From Guadua angustifolia (taxonomy: Eukaryota; Streptophyta; Magnoliopsida; Poales; Poaceae): a DNA stretch of 64,000 nucleotides. The notes below the pieces were generated by a model, which was not told the DNA's origin, did not search any database, and was given only the letters and a program-made list of their open reading frames with translations. The translations under genes and the position numbers were made by a program. The DNA is taken from positions 19,000,463-19,064,462 of the forward strand of contig CM070514.1 of NCBI GenBank assembly GCA_036346375.1. Direction: 5' to 3'. Below, one piece after another: positions 20,398 through 30,810 of this stretch. Numbering within the stretch: the stretch's first letter is position 1; every line of letters starts with the position of its first letter.

Positions 20398-22462
20398 CAA
20401 GGTTAACAATACCATTTTGAATGCGGATTTCAACAAGCCGGTGGTACCATAATTCACATAAAACCTCAAAACTGAACGGTTTGAAAAGTCGAATGAATTT
20501 GAAATCTGGTGAAACCGCCAAGCGAATTTCAAACGAAATAGACGAAAACCACTCGAAAAGACTCGAATTTCATGTGGTTTTTGGCGATAATCAACAACAG
20601 TTGAAAAAATGGGGAAAATGTAAAAAATGGGAAAATTGCAAAAAAATATTGTAAAATTTGTAAAAAGCCATTGAAGGCCGAAAAATAGGAAAAATGTAAG
20701 AAATATAAAAAAATTGTGGAAAACACTAAAAAAAATTCTGGCATGGTCTTTCCTAAATATGAAAAAAAAATTGACATGACCTTTGCTATATTTTAGACAA
20801 TTGCAAGTTGTAAAGTAGCCATTTAGCAATAATATGTCAATAAATAATCTTTCATTTCAATACTACTTACATATCAATCCAACAAGTGCAAAAATAGGCA
20901 TTCACATATCAATGCCATTCACATATCAACACCATTTACATTTCAATACATTTCATTTGAAGTTGTGAAGTAAGCATAGATTCGTTGTTTTTTCATTATC
21001 ACACATATGCCATGTTCGACCTATATAAACAGAATGTTAGTAAAAAAGTTGAGTTGCGATGAAATGAAACATACAAATGACACAAAATTTTGGCATGATC
21101 TTTGCTATATTTTAGACATCTGAAGCTGTAAAGTAGGCATTTAGCAATACTATGTCAACAAATAACCTTTCATTTCAATACCATTCATATATCAATCCAA
21201 TAAGTGCAAAAAATAGGCATTCACATATCAATACCATTTATATTTCGATACCTTTCATTTGAAGTTGTAAGTAGGTATATGTTCATCGTCCTTCCACACA
21301 AATGTCATGTTGGACCTGTATAGATGTTGTGTTAGTAAAAAATGAAGTTACAATGAAATGAAATATGCAAATGAAACAGTACTTTCGAGGCTACGGATAG
21401 TATTGTTGCGTATATACTTGGTTGGTCATATTGTATTCCTCGGTAGACATCAAGACCAATCATCGCGTAACTAGCAACTCTGTCTTCTAATTGTTCCAGC
21501 TTTGTCCCATCCATGTACTTGTCATTGTTTGTACGACATGGCATAAAACTTAGGACCATGCCACTCATAGACCCATTGGGTGAGAAGTTGTGCATAAACA
21601 TCAGGGATGGCGTAGTCATAGTTGCCATATGAGCCATATCTCTCTTGCGTCTTGGCGAAGCTATAGGAGCTAAAGCTATCCTGTGGTGCATTATGGTTGC
21701 GTCAGTGGTCCTTTCCTTTTCCTTTAGTAGTCATCCTTTGTGATTGAGGAGTGTCATGGTCATTGTCCTGTATTGCATGAGTGAACTACGATTCCCCTAT
21801 AAATTCGATGGGACACTGCTCTTCTGATTAGTGCGTAAGAGATATGGGGCATCAGCACCAAATTCACCACAATCGGTGTCTGTCTTAGAGTTACTATCAT
21901 TGGATTCTTGGTATGGCAAGCTCCAATGGTCCTCGCTCTCAATGGAGTCATCACTCCCTATGTAATGCGGCTCATCTACGGATGCTTCCCTTTCCTTTAG
22001 AGGATGCTCTCCTTTTTCTTCTATCCATTCTCAGCACCGATTAGTGCTTTCTCTTCCCTATGTGAGCGTCCCTAACTATTTTGTTTGCCCATTCAGGATA
22101 CCTGCAACCCCATTATCCTTTCTTAATACAGTAGGCTGAATCGGGGTGGGCTGAAGGCCTACAGGTGGCTTGGCCTGTGGGTTGAAAGCTTGCAGGCTAG
22201 GCTCTCTTTTTTTGGCTTTTCTATTTTCTAAATTTTGAATAGATAAAAAATATCTTTAAACTTCTTTTTTAAAAAATATTCACGCCAAAGGTCATAAAAG
22301 CTATTAATACTAATTTTAGGGATTTTTGGATAATTTTTTTCAAATTTTTTGAATTTGAATTTGAACTTGACCGATAAACTGAGCGGAATTGCTTTTCAAA
22401 CTAGCGTGGTATGGACAATTTTTGTGAAAACTGAGTGGTTTTTTATGGTTTTTGGAACCCTA
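20398..22462 (+). mobile_element. hAT-type element A (2065 bp) with 8-bp target duplication
   Basis: The left end CAAGGTTAACAATACCAT and right end ATGGTTTTTGGAACCCTA are imperfect inverted termini. Flanks GTGTGGAC (20390-20397) and GTGAGGAC (22463-22470) form an 8-bp target duplication with one mismatch. The interior contains an approximate direct duplication (20770-20990 and 21090-21270) and a transposase C-terminal remnant on the minus strand. The same internal words recur in reverse orientation in element B (26158-27457), for example AATCTTTCATTT here and AAATGAAAGATT there. Confidence 0.85.
21335..21720 (-). pseudogene. hAT transposase C-terminal tail remnant
   Basis: A minus-strand frame reads ERYGSYGNYDYAIPDVYAQL followed by LTQWVYEWHG, the Tyr/Gly-rich low-complexity tail I associate with plant hAT transposases. 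Neighbouring frames carry stops. A second minus-strand piece lies at 21760-21954. No dimerisation (hATC) domain could be read, so the element retains only a vestige of its gene. Confidence 0.5.
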
Positions 22463-22470
22463 GTGAGGAC

Positions 22471-22921
22471 TCAAGTACTCAACTATGAACGTACTATTGG
22501 GAAATCAGGGTGGGAAAAACCCATTAAATTTCAAAAATTTATCCCCTTCCTAGACTGATCGCATGTATTAGAACTAAGATTTAGAAAGTACCAAAAGCAA
22601 TAAATGTATACCATGATCGGGGAGCGCGAATACAAAACTTTTGTAGAAGCTCTCGGCGAAGCTCACAGTTTCAACACATAGACGTAGAAAAGGAAATGGA
22701 TACATCGGACGTTAGTGGCAATAGCAACCACGACCTTCAAGTACCCACATAAACAAGGGGATGACATCGTATGTCGATATACTATTATCACGCAATACGA
22801 CTCTTATTATCTTTTATCTAGTTCAAGTGAAACTTTTTTACCTTTTTTTATTTTTCCTCTCAATTTTTCACTAACTTTTTGAACCTAGAACCCGAATTTA
22901 TGGCTAAACTATAGCAAAGTT
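22471..22921. other. Intergenic repeat debris
   Basis: Short extension of the 1.1-kb repeat (ACTCAACTATGAACG at about 22476), then unrecognised sequence. No gene or clear terminus was seen. Confidence 0.35.
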
Positions 22922-23055
22922 GGTTGCTATAGTAACCAACACCTGACAAGTGTTTATATGTCGGTTGCTATAGTACCGACACCTAACACTGTTCATATGT
23001 CGGTTGCTACAGTACCGACAACTAACACTGTTCACATGCCGGTTGTTACAGTACT
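22922..23055 (+). repeat. Minisatellite, ~39-41-bp unit, 3.4 copies
   Basis: GGTTGCTATAGTA-type starts occur at 22922, 22963, 23002 and 23041 (periods 41, 39, 39). Each unit contains an internal dyad, GGTTGCTA...TAGTA(A)CC, followed by ACACCTAACACTGTTCATAT. Confidence 0.85.
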
Positions 23056-23159
23056 TGCCGACATGCTACAGTATTTTTCAATGTTGCTACAACACTTTTG
23101 TGTGAAAACATATTTTTTGCATGTGGATTCGCAGCCCTTTTTGTAAATAACCAGATATC

Positions 23160-24060
23160 ATGTTCAATCGCATTGACACGTATGTCATGAGAAAATATTT
23201 AATAAATCTGTTTTAAGCCTATTCTAGTATGTGACCCTTCAAGTTCATGCTATGTTGTCAATAAATCGAAAAACTCATTTTTTTTTATTCATTAGTGGCA
23301 AGCGGCTCCTAGCAGAACATAACAACTATCTAAATTGCATGAATGTCATTTATCTGACAAACTTTCAATGAATATATCGGATCTTTTGTCACTTTAATAT
23401 CATAGTTTAACTCAAGGTTGATGTGTGTCATCCTTGTACTGTTAAACCAATTTTCTTGATTAACTGAACTAGACTAATAAGATCGATCAATTAACACCTT
23501 TAATCGTTTGGGCATGACTATGCATATTCTTTAATCTATTTCATCGAGTGACCAATTGATATCATTCCCTCAGTATGAGGAGGATAAATTCTATCTTGAT
23601 CATACACTTTCGTCTGCATGATTCAAGGTATATCTAAGTGTTGTCTTTATGATTATCCAGTTACGGACAATGTTAGACAATATCAAAGTATATTATTCTC
23701 ATGTAGAAAACTGTGTTGATTTCAGGTCTAAGAATCAGTCATTATTATTGTATGAAACAACTTATGACACTAATCAAATTCTCAAAAGGTGTTTCATAAA
23801 TGGGTCAGTCCAATAGCATGTACACTTACATGTATTCACATGATTGAATTGTATCACATACTCATAATTCATGAAACATAATTTTCAAACAATTCATGTG
23901 CTTGTTTTCAATAAATATTATTGGTGTCCCAACCAATAAATAAATAAAGGATAATTTATAATAATGTCATAATTAAATTGCAAAGTTTCATGAAGTCACA
24001 TACTTGTTGATCCATAATATAATATTATTACAAGAATAATATAAACATAAATATAAGATA
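23160..24060 (-). mobile_element. LTR-like fragment, possibly related to the copia solo LTR at 45170
   Basis: On the minus strand the right part (TATGTGACTTCATGAAACTT and TTATATTATGGATCAACAAG near 23985-24030) resembles the start of the solo LTR at 45170 (GTATGTGACTTGCTTATGAA, TATTGATCAGCAAG). The rest is diverged AT-rich sequence with no gene. Relation and orientation rest on a few short words only. Confidence 0.3.
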
Positions 24061-24727
24061 ATCATCCTCATAATTAGCCTCTTAACCATATTTTCAACAC
24101 GTACATCGGCAACACTCCTAATAATGCCAGGCTGCTCATGTGCAGAGTTCTCTGGTGTTGGCTCCAGTACTCAACTATGAACGCACATCGCGCAGCCGAA
24201 GATGCCTAGTTAAATTGTGTCGCGAGAAAATTTCATATAATGAGAAACAAAGAAAAATGGAGGCATAGACTAATGTTACACGAATACGATGGAATGAAAA
24301 AAAAATCCTATAATTTTAGTGGATACTTAACGAGGGACAGGATCCTAATCCATGCGGCTGGAAAGAGAGGAAGAAGCCAATTGTTAGTCTTGAAGCCATG
24401 ATGACTGATCTTGTTAAGATATAATGATGAGCCCATCGAAAGATGTTTGAGCGAATGGCATTCTTTTACAAACTAGCTAAAGTCCGCGCGTTGCCGTGGG
24501 TGGTATGTTAATTTTAATAGAGAGATAAAATCTTTTTAAGAAGTAAAAAAGGAAATGTGTTTTAATATAGTTTTTTAAAATATTCGTCAATAAAGTCATA
24601 GAGAAATATAAATTGCTTTTAAAAATTTTAAAGAAAACAAAAAATTATTTTAAAAATTCATTCCTGGTTTTATAAAAGGAAAATACTGTAGCTTCACACT
24701 GTAGATGCTGCAGTATTGCCGCGGACC

Positions 24728-24778
24728 GGAATCGATGCCAAGGCCGGTTACTGGCATATGAAAGCTCTAACCAACTAA
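24728..24778 (-). repeat. tRNA-like A-box/B-box pair (SINE or tRNA pseudogene)
   Basis: On the minus strand TTAGTTGGTTAGAGC (24764-24778) resembles an RNA polymerase III A box of tRNA D-arm type. GGCATCGATTCC (24728-24739) resembles a B box (GGTTCGANTCC) with one extra base. The spacing is close to that of a tRNA. The acceptor stem does not pair, so it is not a functional tRNA gene. A tRNA-derived SINE or an old pseudogene is likeliest. Confidence 0.4.
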
Positions 24779-24912
24779 CCGACCAACACAACATTTATGA
24801 TTGATTTAGGGGTATAAATATACGAGTCTATATAGGTTGTACCGTAGAAACTACAGTACATTAGCAGTGGGACGGTATGGCTAACGTACATCCCCAAGAA
24901 CTGCAAGTTTTA

Positions 24913-25304
24913 CTAGATGAGTGATCGCACACGCTGCGATCGCTGCTCCCCAACGCGGGCAAATCTATAAAACACGAAATATTTGAAATGATATAAATGT
25001 AATTACGCTCTTTTTTTTCATCTATTTAGGGTCACGAAGGATCCGCGATTTTGCGGAACCGAAAGGTTCTTTTCGAAAAAAGGTTAAAAGGATCTAAATG
25101 TAATTACGTATTTTTTTTGTATTTATTTATGATCCTTTCATGAAGGATTCATAATTTCGCTGAACCAAAAGATTCTTTTCATAAACCACAGCTGAAATGA
25201 TTTAAATATAATTATGTTTTTTTAAGGAGTTTTTATGGAGGGAGAACACATGGCTGCCCTCTCTAGGCAGGAAGCTTGCCAACTTTAATAAAGTACTTAT
25301 ATGA
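24913..25304 (-). mobile_element. Short non-autonomous Helitron (392 bp), minus strand
   Basis: On the minus strand the element would start TCATATAAGTACTTTATTAA (ending at + 25304) and end with the stem GATCGC-AGCGTGT-GCGATC, then ACTCATCTAG, flanked by T. A TC start, a short 3' hairpin about 10 bp from a CTAG end, and insertion between A and T are Helitron hallmarks. The interior repeats about 90-bp blocks containing AATTACG and GGATCCGCGATTTTGCGG, shared with the Helitron at 32016-32641. The 5' boundary is less certain than the 3' end. Confidence 0.65.
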
Positions 25305-25625
25305 TTAGAATTAGAGGTGGGCGCAAACAGCAAAACATGACATTTTCACATCCAAACATGTTCTTCAACATAAATAAAAGACTGAAAAAAACTATAACTT
25401 TACGACAGTACATACAAACAAAATTTGTTGCATTGTTTGATGCAACTCATCGGGAGAACTATTTTTCTAACATCGATCTAAGGGATTGGTTTACTTATGA
25501 TAATACGTGTAGGGGCTTCGTAAACGGATTTACTGTTGCAACAGAGCCCTATGATAATACATGTATGTCAACTCTGTTAACGGCTTACTGTTACGACATT
25601 CCCCAGCCAAGCAGCCAGCAGCAGT

Positions 25626-26121
25626 TAGGGGTCGAAAAAAACTCGAAACTCGTGAGTTTAATAAGTACTCGGAAATTTGATTCGAACTCGTTCCTTAATG
25701 AGTCGAGTTGAGTTGGGTTTTGAACTTGTTAAGATAACGAGTTAAACGAGCGAGCTAACGAGCTTAACGAGTCAGGAAAAAAAACACTATAAGTCTGTAA
25801 CCCTAACCCCATTCCTTCAACCTTTAGACCCAATTTTTTTCCCTATTTCACATTCACAATTCCCCAATTCCCGGCTAGGCTACGCCTCCACCCTTGCCCT
25901 TGTTTCTAACACCTTCGCCACCGCTGTGCTCCTCACCTCCACCGACAAGCATCATAATGAGCTTAACGAGCTAACTCGAACCAACTCGAGCTTTTAACGA
26001 GTCGAGCCGAGTTGAGCTTTCAGCTCGTTAAGAAAACGAGTCAAGTCGAGTTGGCTCGTTATCTTAACGAGTTTAACGAGTCAAGTCGAGTCGAGTTGAG
26101 TTGGCTCAATATCCAACCCTA
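25626..26121. mobile_element. hAT-type MITE (496 bp) with perfect 8-bp target duplication
   Basis: GCAGCAGT flanks both sides (25618-25625 and 26122-26129). The termini TAGGGGTCGAAAA and (reverse complement of the right end) TAGGGTTGGATATT are imperfect inverted repeats. The interior is dominated by repeated TTAACGAG and ACTCGAGTCGAG-like words on both strands, probably transposase-binding subterminal repeats. No gene is present. Confidence 0.85.
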
Positions 26122-26157
26122 GCAGCAGTGTTATGGCTCCATTTCCGCCCTCACCAT

Positions 26158-27457
26158 CGGGGTTCCAAAAATTATCGAAAATCGATTGGTTTTCACGAAA
26201 ACTATCCATACCATTCTGGTTTGAAAAGCAATACCGCTCGGTTTATCGATCAAATTCAAATTTGAATTCAAAAAAATCATGAAATTTGAAAAAAAATTAT
26301 CCAAAAATTCTCTAAAATTAGTATTAATAGCTTTACGACCTCTGGCGTGAATATTTTTTGAAAAAAATGAAGTTTGGAGATATTTTTGAGCCATCAAAAT
26401 GTAGAAACTAGAGAATCTAAACAATAGAGAAAAAGCTTGGATATTTGTTCAATTATGTGAAGTAGCAATATTTGTTGAAGTATATATAGTAGCAATATTT
26501 ATTCAATTATAGTTAGTAGTAATGTTTGTTGAAGTATACTTAATACCAATATATGTTCAATTATATTTAATAACAATATTTATTGAAGTATATTTAGTAG
26601 CAATGGACAACACTTAAAATGGTATTATTTATTCAAATAGCAATATTTGTATGCATAGAAATTATCTTGTTATATTATGTTTCAATATGTTAATATTATC
26701 CAATATTGAAAAGCTTACTCCTCATTGTATGCATTCATGTACTATCAAAAATTTAGTATAGAAGTTGTGCTCTGTACTACTAGTGATATTCTGTACTTAT
26801 TTTGTTGTACAGCCTGCAATTTGACACAAGTAATTTCTTGCAAATTATTTACACAAGCACTTTTTGTATGTAAATTGTATGAATGCTTACTAGTATGTCA
26901 TTACATGAATGCTTATTTTCCATGTGTGAATGGATGTAAATAGTATTGGTATGTTATTATGTGAATGTCTATTTTTGTACCTTTTGGATTGATATGTGAG
27001 TAGTATTAAAATGAAAGATTATTTATTGACATATTAATGCTAAATGCCTACTTTATAATTTACAATTGTCTAAAATATAGCAAAGGTCATGTCGATTTTT
27101 TTTTCATATTTAGGAAAGATCATACGAGAATTTTTTCATACTTTTTTAACATATATCTTATGTTTTCCATTTTTTGTGCCTTTAATGGCTTTTTTTACAA
27201 ATTTTACAACATTTTTTTGCAATTCCCCCTTTTTACTTTTTTCCCATTTTTCAAGATTTTCACAAAAACACAAAATTTGTGCCTTTTCGAGTAGTTTTCA
27301 TCTATTTCGTTGGAAATTTGTTTGACGGGTTGACCAGATTTCAAATTATTTGACTTTCCATATCATTCAGTTTTGAGCAAATTTTGTTCAATTTTTCACG
27401 ATTTTTGATACCATTGGATCATCGAAATCCTAATTCGAAAATGTAATGTTAATCCTG
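26158..27457 (-). mobile_element. hAT-type element B (1300 bp), same family as element A, opposite orientation
   Basis: The left end CGGGGTTCCAAAAATTAT and the right end (reverse complement CAGGATTAACATTACATT) match the two ends of element A in reversed order. Flanks CTCACCAT (26150-26157) and CTCACCAC (27458-27465) give an 8-bp target duplication with one change. Internal homology to element A includes TAAAATATAGCAAAGGTCAT (27073) and AAATGAAAGATTATTTATTG (27010). The element is about 0.77 kb shorter than A. It ends 293 bp before the BURP start codon. Confidence 0.85.
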
Positions 27458-27750
27458 CTCACCACCAGAAATTCCTGCAGAGGAATATCCAAAAACACCA
27501 TGAGGATAAGGACCTTTACAAAATGACAAAATGGAAAACAGAAGGAAAAAAAAAATCTCAAAAACAAAAGTAGAGAGAGAAAGTGTAAGAGGGAGGGAGG
27601 GAGATTTCCAAATTCCAAATGGCTACTGCTGCCATCCTGGAATTCACTCACACACCCCTCACTCCCCACTCTCCCACTCTTGTTTCTTCCTATTAATCTC
27701 TCCCTTGTCTTCCTCCCCTCCAATCCCTACTCCAAAATCCCAACCCTCCA
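27458..27750 (+). promoter_or_regulatory. BURP gene proximal upstream region and 5' leader
   Basis: Between the hAT element and the start codon lie a purine-rich GAGAGAGAAAGTGTAAGAGG stretch (about 27570-27610) and a C/T-rich stretch (27650-27748). No clear TATA box stands at a convincing distance. The GA-rich and CT-rich tracts are common around plant transcription starts. The transcription start cannot be placed from sequence. Confidence 0.4.
27619..27696 (+). CDS. Possible upstream ORF in the BURP leader (25 codons)
   Basis: An ATG at 27619 in the context CCAAATGG (A at -3, G at +4, a good plant context) opens a 25-codon frame ending TAA at 27694-27696. The stop is 54 bp before the main start. 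The peptide begins MATAAILEF. It matters only if the transcript starts upstream of 27619, which is unknown. Confidence 0.25.
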   Translation: MATAAILEFTHTPLTPHSPTLVSSY

Positions 27751-29649
27751 ATGGCTTCTCCTCATCCTCCTCCTACCCAGCCCATCCTCACCGCCGCCTC
27801 CCTCCTCCTCCTTGTTCTCCTCCACAATGCTGCCGCGGCCGCCGGAGTATCGGCGGTGAACCCGTTCACGGCGAAGGCGGCCTTCATCCGGTACTGGAAC
27901 CGCAGGGTGCCCAACAACCGCCCCCACCCGGCCTTCTTCGTCTCTAAGCTCTCCCCCCTGCCCGCCGCCGACGCCGCCTCCTTCCCCTCGTCGCTGCCCG
28001 ACATCCGCGCTCGCCTCCCCTCGCTCTGCTCCAAGGCCGCCCTCCTCTGCCCGTCCTCCGATGTGGCGTCGCTGGTGGGCGGCGGCGGCAAGAGGGGCCC
28101 GTTCAAGAACTACAACAACGCCAACTTCACCAACTACGGCACCGGCGCCAGCGCCGGCGCCGACGCGTTCAAGAACTACTCCCCGGACCTCAACATCGCC
28201 GGCGACTCCTTCCGCCGCTACGGCCGGGACTCGTCGGGCCGGCCCGACACGTTCGCCAGCTACGAGGCCGATGGCAACGTCGTCACCGCCAACTTCACCT
28301 CCTACGCCGGCCGCGCCACCGGCGGGTCGGGCTCCTTCACCGCCTACGCCGCTGAGACCAACGTGCCGGACTCCACCTTCACCAACTACGACGCCGAGGC
28401 CAACGGTCGGGCCCGCGGGTTCACGTCCTACTCCCAGGACGCCAACCACGGGGAGACCAACTTCGCCGGCTACGGAAAGAAAGGCAACGGCGTCAGGGAG
28501 ACCTTCACCTCCTATGGCAACGAGAGCAACGTCATCGGTTCCGGCTTCGCCAACTACGGTGAGTCAGCCAACGGCGCCACCGACACCTTCACGGGCTACG
28601 GCAAAGAGGGGAACGTCCCCGAGAACACCTTCCGGAGCTATGGCGCCGGAGGCAATGCCGGCGTGGACACCTTCAAGGGGTACCGCGACGATTCCAATGT
28701 TGGCGACGACAGCTTCGCCTCGTACGCCAAGGGGGCCAACGCCGGCGCCGCCGAGTTTCAGAGCTATGGCGGCTCGACCAACCCGGGCAGCGTCACCTTC
28801 AAAAGCTACGGCGAGGGCAACAACCCCAACCACCACATTGGGTTCAAGGAGTACGCCGGAGAGAACAACACCTTCAAGGGATACGCCAAAACCGGCGTCG
28901 GCTTCAAGGAGTATCGCAACACGTCGAGCAAGGCGACCACCACGATGTCGGTGGAGGCAACGGCATCTGGGCATCAGCATTTGAAGTGGTCGCCGGAGCC
29001 AGGGAAATTCTTTAGGGAGCAGGAGCTGGTGACTGGGAACCGAATGCCAATGCCGGACATCAGGGACAAGATGCCACCCAGGGCGTTCCTGCCGAGGGAC
29101 ATCGCCAAGAAGATACCATTCGAGCCGAGTGCTGTGTCGGAGGCGTTTGGAGTGCCACTGGACACGGCGATGGGGAAGGCTGTGGCGTCCACGGTGGCTG
29201 AGTGCCAGCGAGCGCCAAGCCAGGGGGAGACCAAGCGGTGCGCCACCTCGGCTGAGGACATTGTGGACTTCGCTGTGGAGATGCTAGGCAACGACATTGT
29301 TGTGCGCAGCACAGCCTCCACGGCGGGCAGCGGCGGGGACATCAGGCTCGGCGGTGTCACCGGTGTTGATGGTGGCAAGGTGACACGGTCTGTGTCATGT
29401 CACCAAAGCCTGTTCCCATACCTGGTGTACTACTGCCACTCGGTGCCGAAGGTGAGGGTGTACGAGGCCGAGATCATGGCTGCTGATTCCGATCAGAAGA
29501 TCAATCATGGGGTGGCGATATGTCACCTCGACACATCTGATTGGAGCCCGACTCACGGGGCGTTCATCGCGCTTGGTGGAAAACCCGGCGAGGTTGAGGT
29601 TTGTCACTGGATCTTCGAGGGTGACATGACATGGACGGTCGCGGAATGA
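27751..29649 (+). CDS. BURP-domain protein, polygalacturonase-1 non-catalytic beta subunit (PG1beta)-like
   Basis: A 632-residue, GC-rich, intron-free reading frame, about the usual PG1beta length. Residues 1 to about 31 form a signal peptide (hydrophobic LLLLVLLHNAAAAA), so the product enters the secretory pathway and, by family, the cell wall. Residues 118-388 carry 21 FxxY motifs; F126 to F350 are spaced exactly 14 residues apart (17 motifs), most with a following YG or NxxY-like context. The BURP domain fills the C-terminus: FF at 420-421, Cys485 and Cys497, then C550-H551, C562-H563, C591-H592 and C618-H619. Their spacings of 10, 27 and 25 residues match the family signature. PG1beta proteins associate with polygalacturonase or modulate pectin and wall expansion. 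The start is the first ATG of the frame, directly before the signal peptide. No stop or frameshift is visible. Confidence 0.95.
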   Translation: MASPHPPPTQPILTAASLLLLVLLHNAAAAAGVSAVNPFTAKAAFIRYWNRRVPNNRPHPAFFVSKLSPLPAADAASFPSSLPDIRARLPSLCSKAALLCPSSDVASLVGGGGKRGPFKNYNNANFTNYGTGASAGADAFKNYSPDLNIAGDSFRRYGRDSSGRPDTFASYEADGNVVTANFTSYAGRATGGSGSFTAYAAETNVPDSTFTNYDAEANGRARGFTSYSQDANHGETNFAGYGKKGNGVRETFTSYGNESNVIGSGFANYGESANGATDTFTGYGKEGNVPENTFRSYGAGGNAGVDTFKGYRDDSNVGDDSFASYAKGANAGAAEFQSYGGSTNPGSVTFKSYGEGNNPNHHIGFKEYAGENNTFKGYAKTGVGFKEYRNTSSKATTTMSVEATASGHQHLKWSPEPGKFFREQELVTGNRMPMPDIRDKMPPRAFLPRDIAKKIPFEPSAVSEAFGVPLDTAMGKAVASTVAECQRAPSQGETKRCATSAEDIVDFAVEMLGNDIVVRSTASTAGSGGDIRLGGVTGVDGGKVTRSVSCHQSLFPYLVYYCHSVPKVRVYEAEIMAADSDQKINHGVAICHLDTSDWSPTHGAFIALGGKPGEVEVCHWIFEGDMTWTVAE

Positions 29650-30810
29650 TGCGATCACAGCATTCAGATCGACCAGTCATTCTTCCTCTTGCTAAACTAA
29701 GAAGAGTTCTTTTTCCTATGTTTTATTTTACCCCTCTTGCATCGTTAGGGGGTTTGAGAATTGTGCAATGCGTGTAGGAGAAAAGGGTTGGTTCATCATC
29801 AAAATTTAAACTGTAAATCCCGGAAATTTGGGTCGAGAGGTGTGGGTAATTTGATTTTCTTGATCAAATTGCGTTTGTTGTGGTGAAGGAAGGACTTCTC
29901 CAAAAATTTGGTCAAAATCCTACTTGACGAGGTGGTGTACTGGAAGTACATTGTGTCATTTTCCAAGTATGTAGCACATCAGATGCAAATAGTTACTTCA
30001 TGATCTCAAAAGAGGGTAGCTATAAAGTGTCCAACTTGTAAATAAAGCTTCATGATTTGGATTTGGGTGCCCTTTGTATGGACCATCCTCCAATCTTCCA
30101 AATTCTGATGTCCAAAAAAAACATAAAATGGTGAAAAAAAGGGTGAGAGAACAGTAGTTTTTTTTCTGTCAAATTCAACGCTAGAAGTGATATTGGATTC
30201 TTGGTGAGATTGACACGACCGAAGAGATGTCATTTTCCAATGATGATCGTACTTTGATAATGATCATGCAAAGCATGTATGTTGAAGTGTCATTTTCTCC
30301 TAGAATGTTGAGAAAATGGCCCTCTTGGATTTGCAATGGTCATGCTCAATACTTCTAATCAAGTAACCCGTTCCTTCTTTATGATAAGGTGATAGACTAG
30401 GACACAATCTAGGGCTCCCGAGTCCTAAGCCCTGCATGCTTATACGTGTTGTTATGGAGAGGATAGCATATCTGAAATAAAACAATGGGCTCTTGCAGAG
30501 CCTAGAGGTGATTGCTGCCGTACCACTGTTGTTGTAGTGCATCTGCATTGATAATTTATTTTGCCAAGGCTTTGGCATTGCGTCCCCCAATTGCAAGTAG
30601 TTAAGTATTGAATTATTACTATTCAGCAAGCCCTAGGTTGGTCATGTCCTCGTGATGGCTACTCAAGTTGATGCGGCTCTCTAGCCTAGCAATCACGAAG
30701 GCAGGCTTGTGGTGTTACAATATTCATATTACCAGAGTCAGTGCTGCTGGATATTGACTGTGCCATGTCATTCTACTCTTGAGAAGATCCGTATCAGATG
30801 TGTCCTGTCG
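29650..30810. other. BURP 3' flank and intergenic sequence
   Basis: The first ~200 bp after the stop (T-rich, with TTTTATTTTACCCC) probably hold the 3' untranslated region. No canonical AATAAA was found in a convincing place. The rest has only short frames on the minus strand (30006-30233 and 30300-30629) with no recognisable domain. Confidence 0.5.

Noticed and set aside
24728..24778. Functional tRNA gene
   Set aside because: A and B boxes are present but no acceptor stem pairs and the B box carries an extra base.
27727..28449. 240-codon open frame on the minus strand opposite the BURP gene
   Set aside because: It is a shadow of the GC-rich BURP coding region: composition is Gly/Val/Glu-rich low complexity with no domain, as expected from the antisense of biased codons.
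28061..28984. 307-codon plus-strand frame overlapping the BURP gene in another frame
   Set aside because: Thr/Pro/Arg/Ala-rich translation caused by the 42-bp periodic repeat and high GC; it has no start signal or domain, and the BURP frame explains the region.
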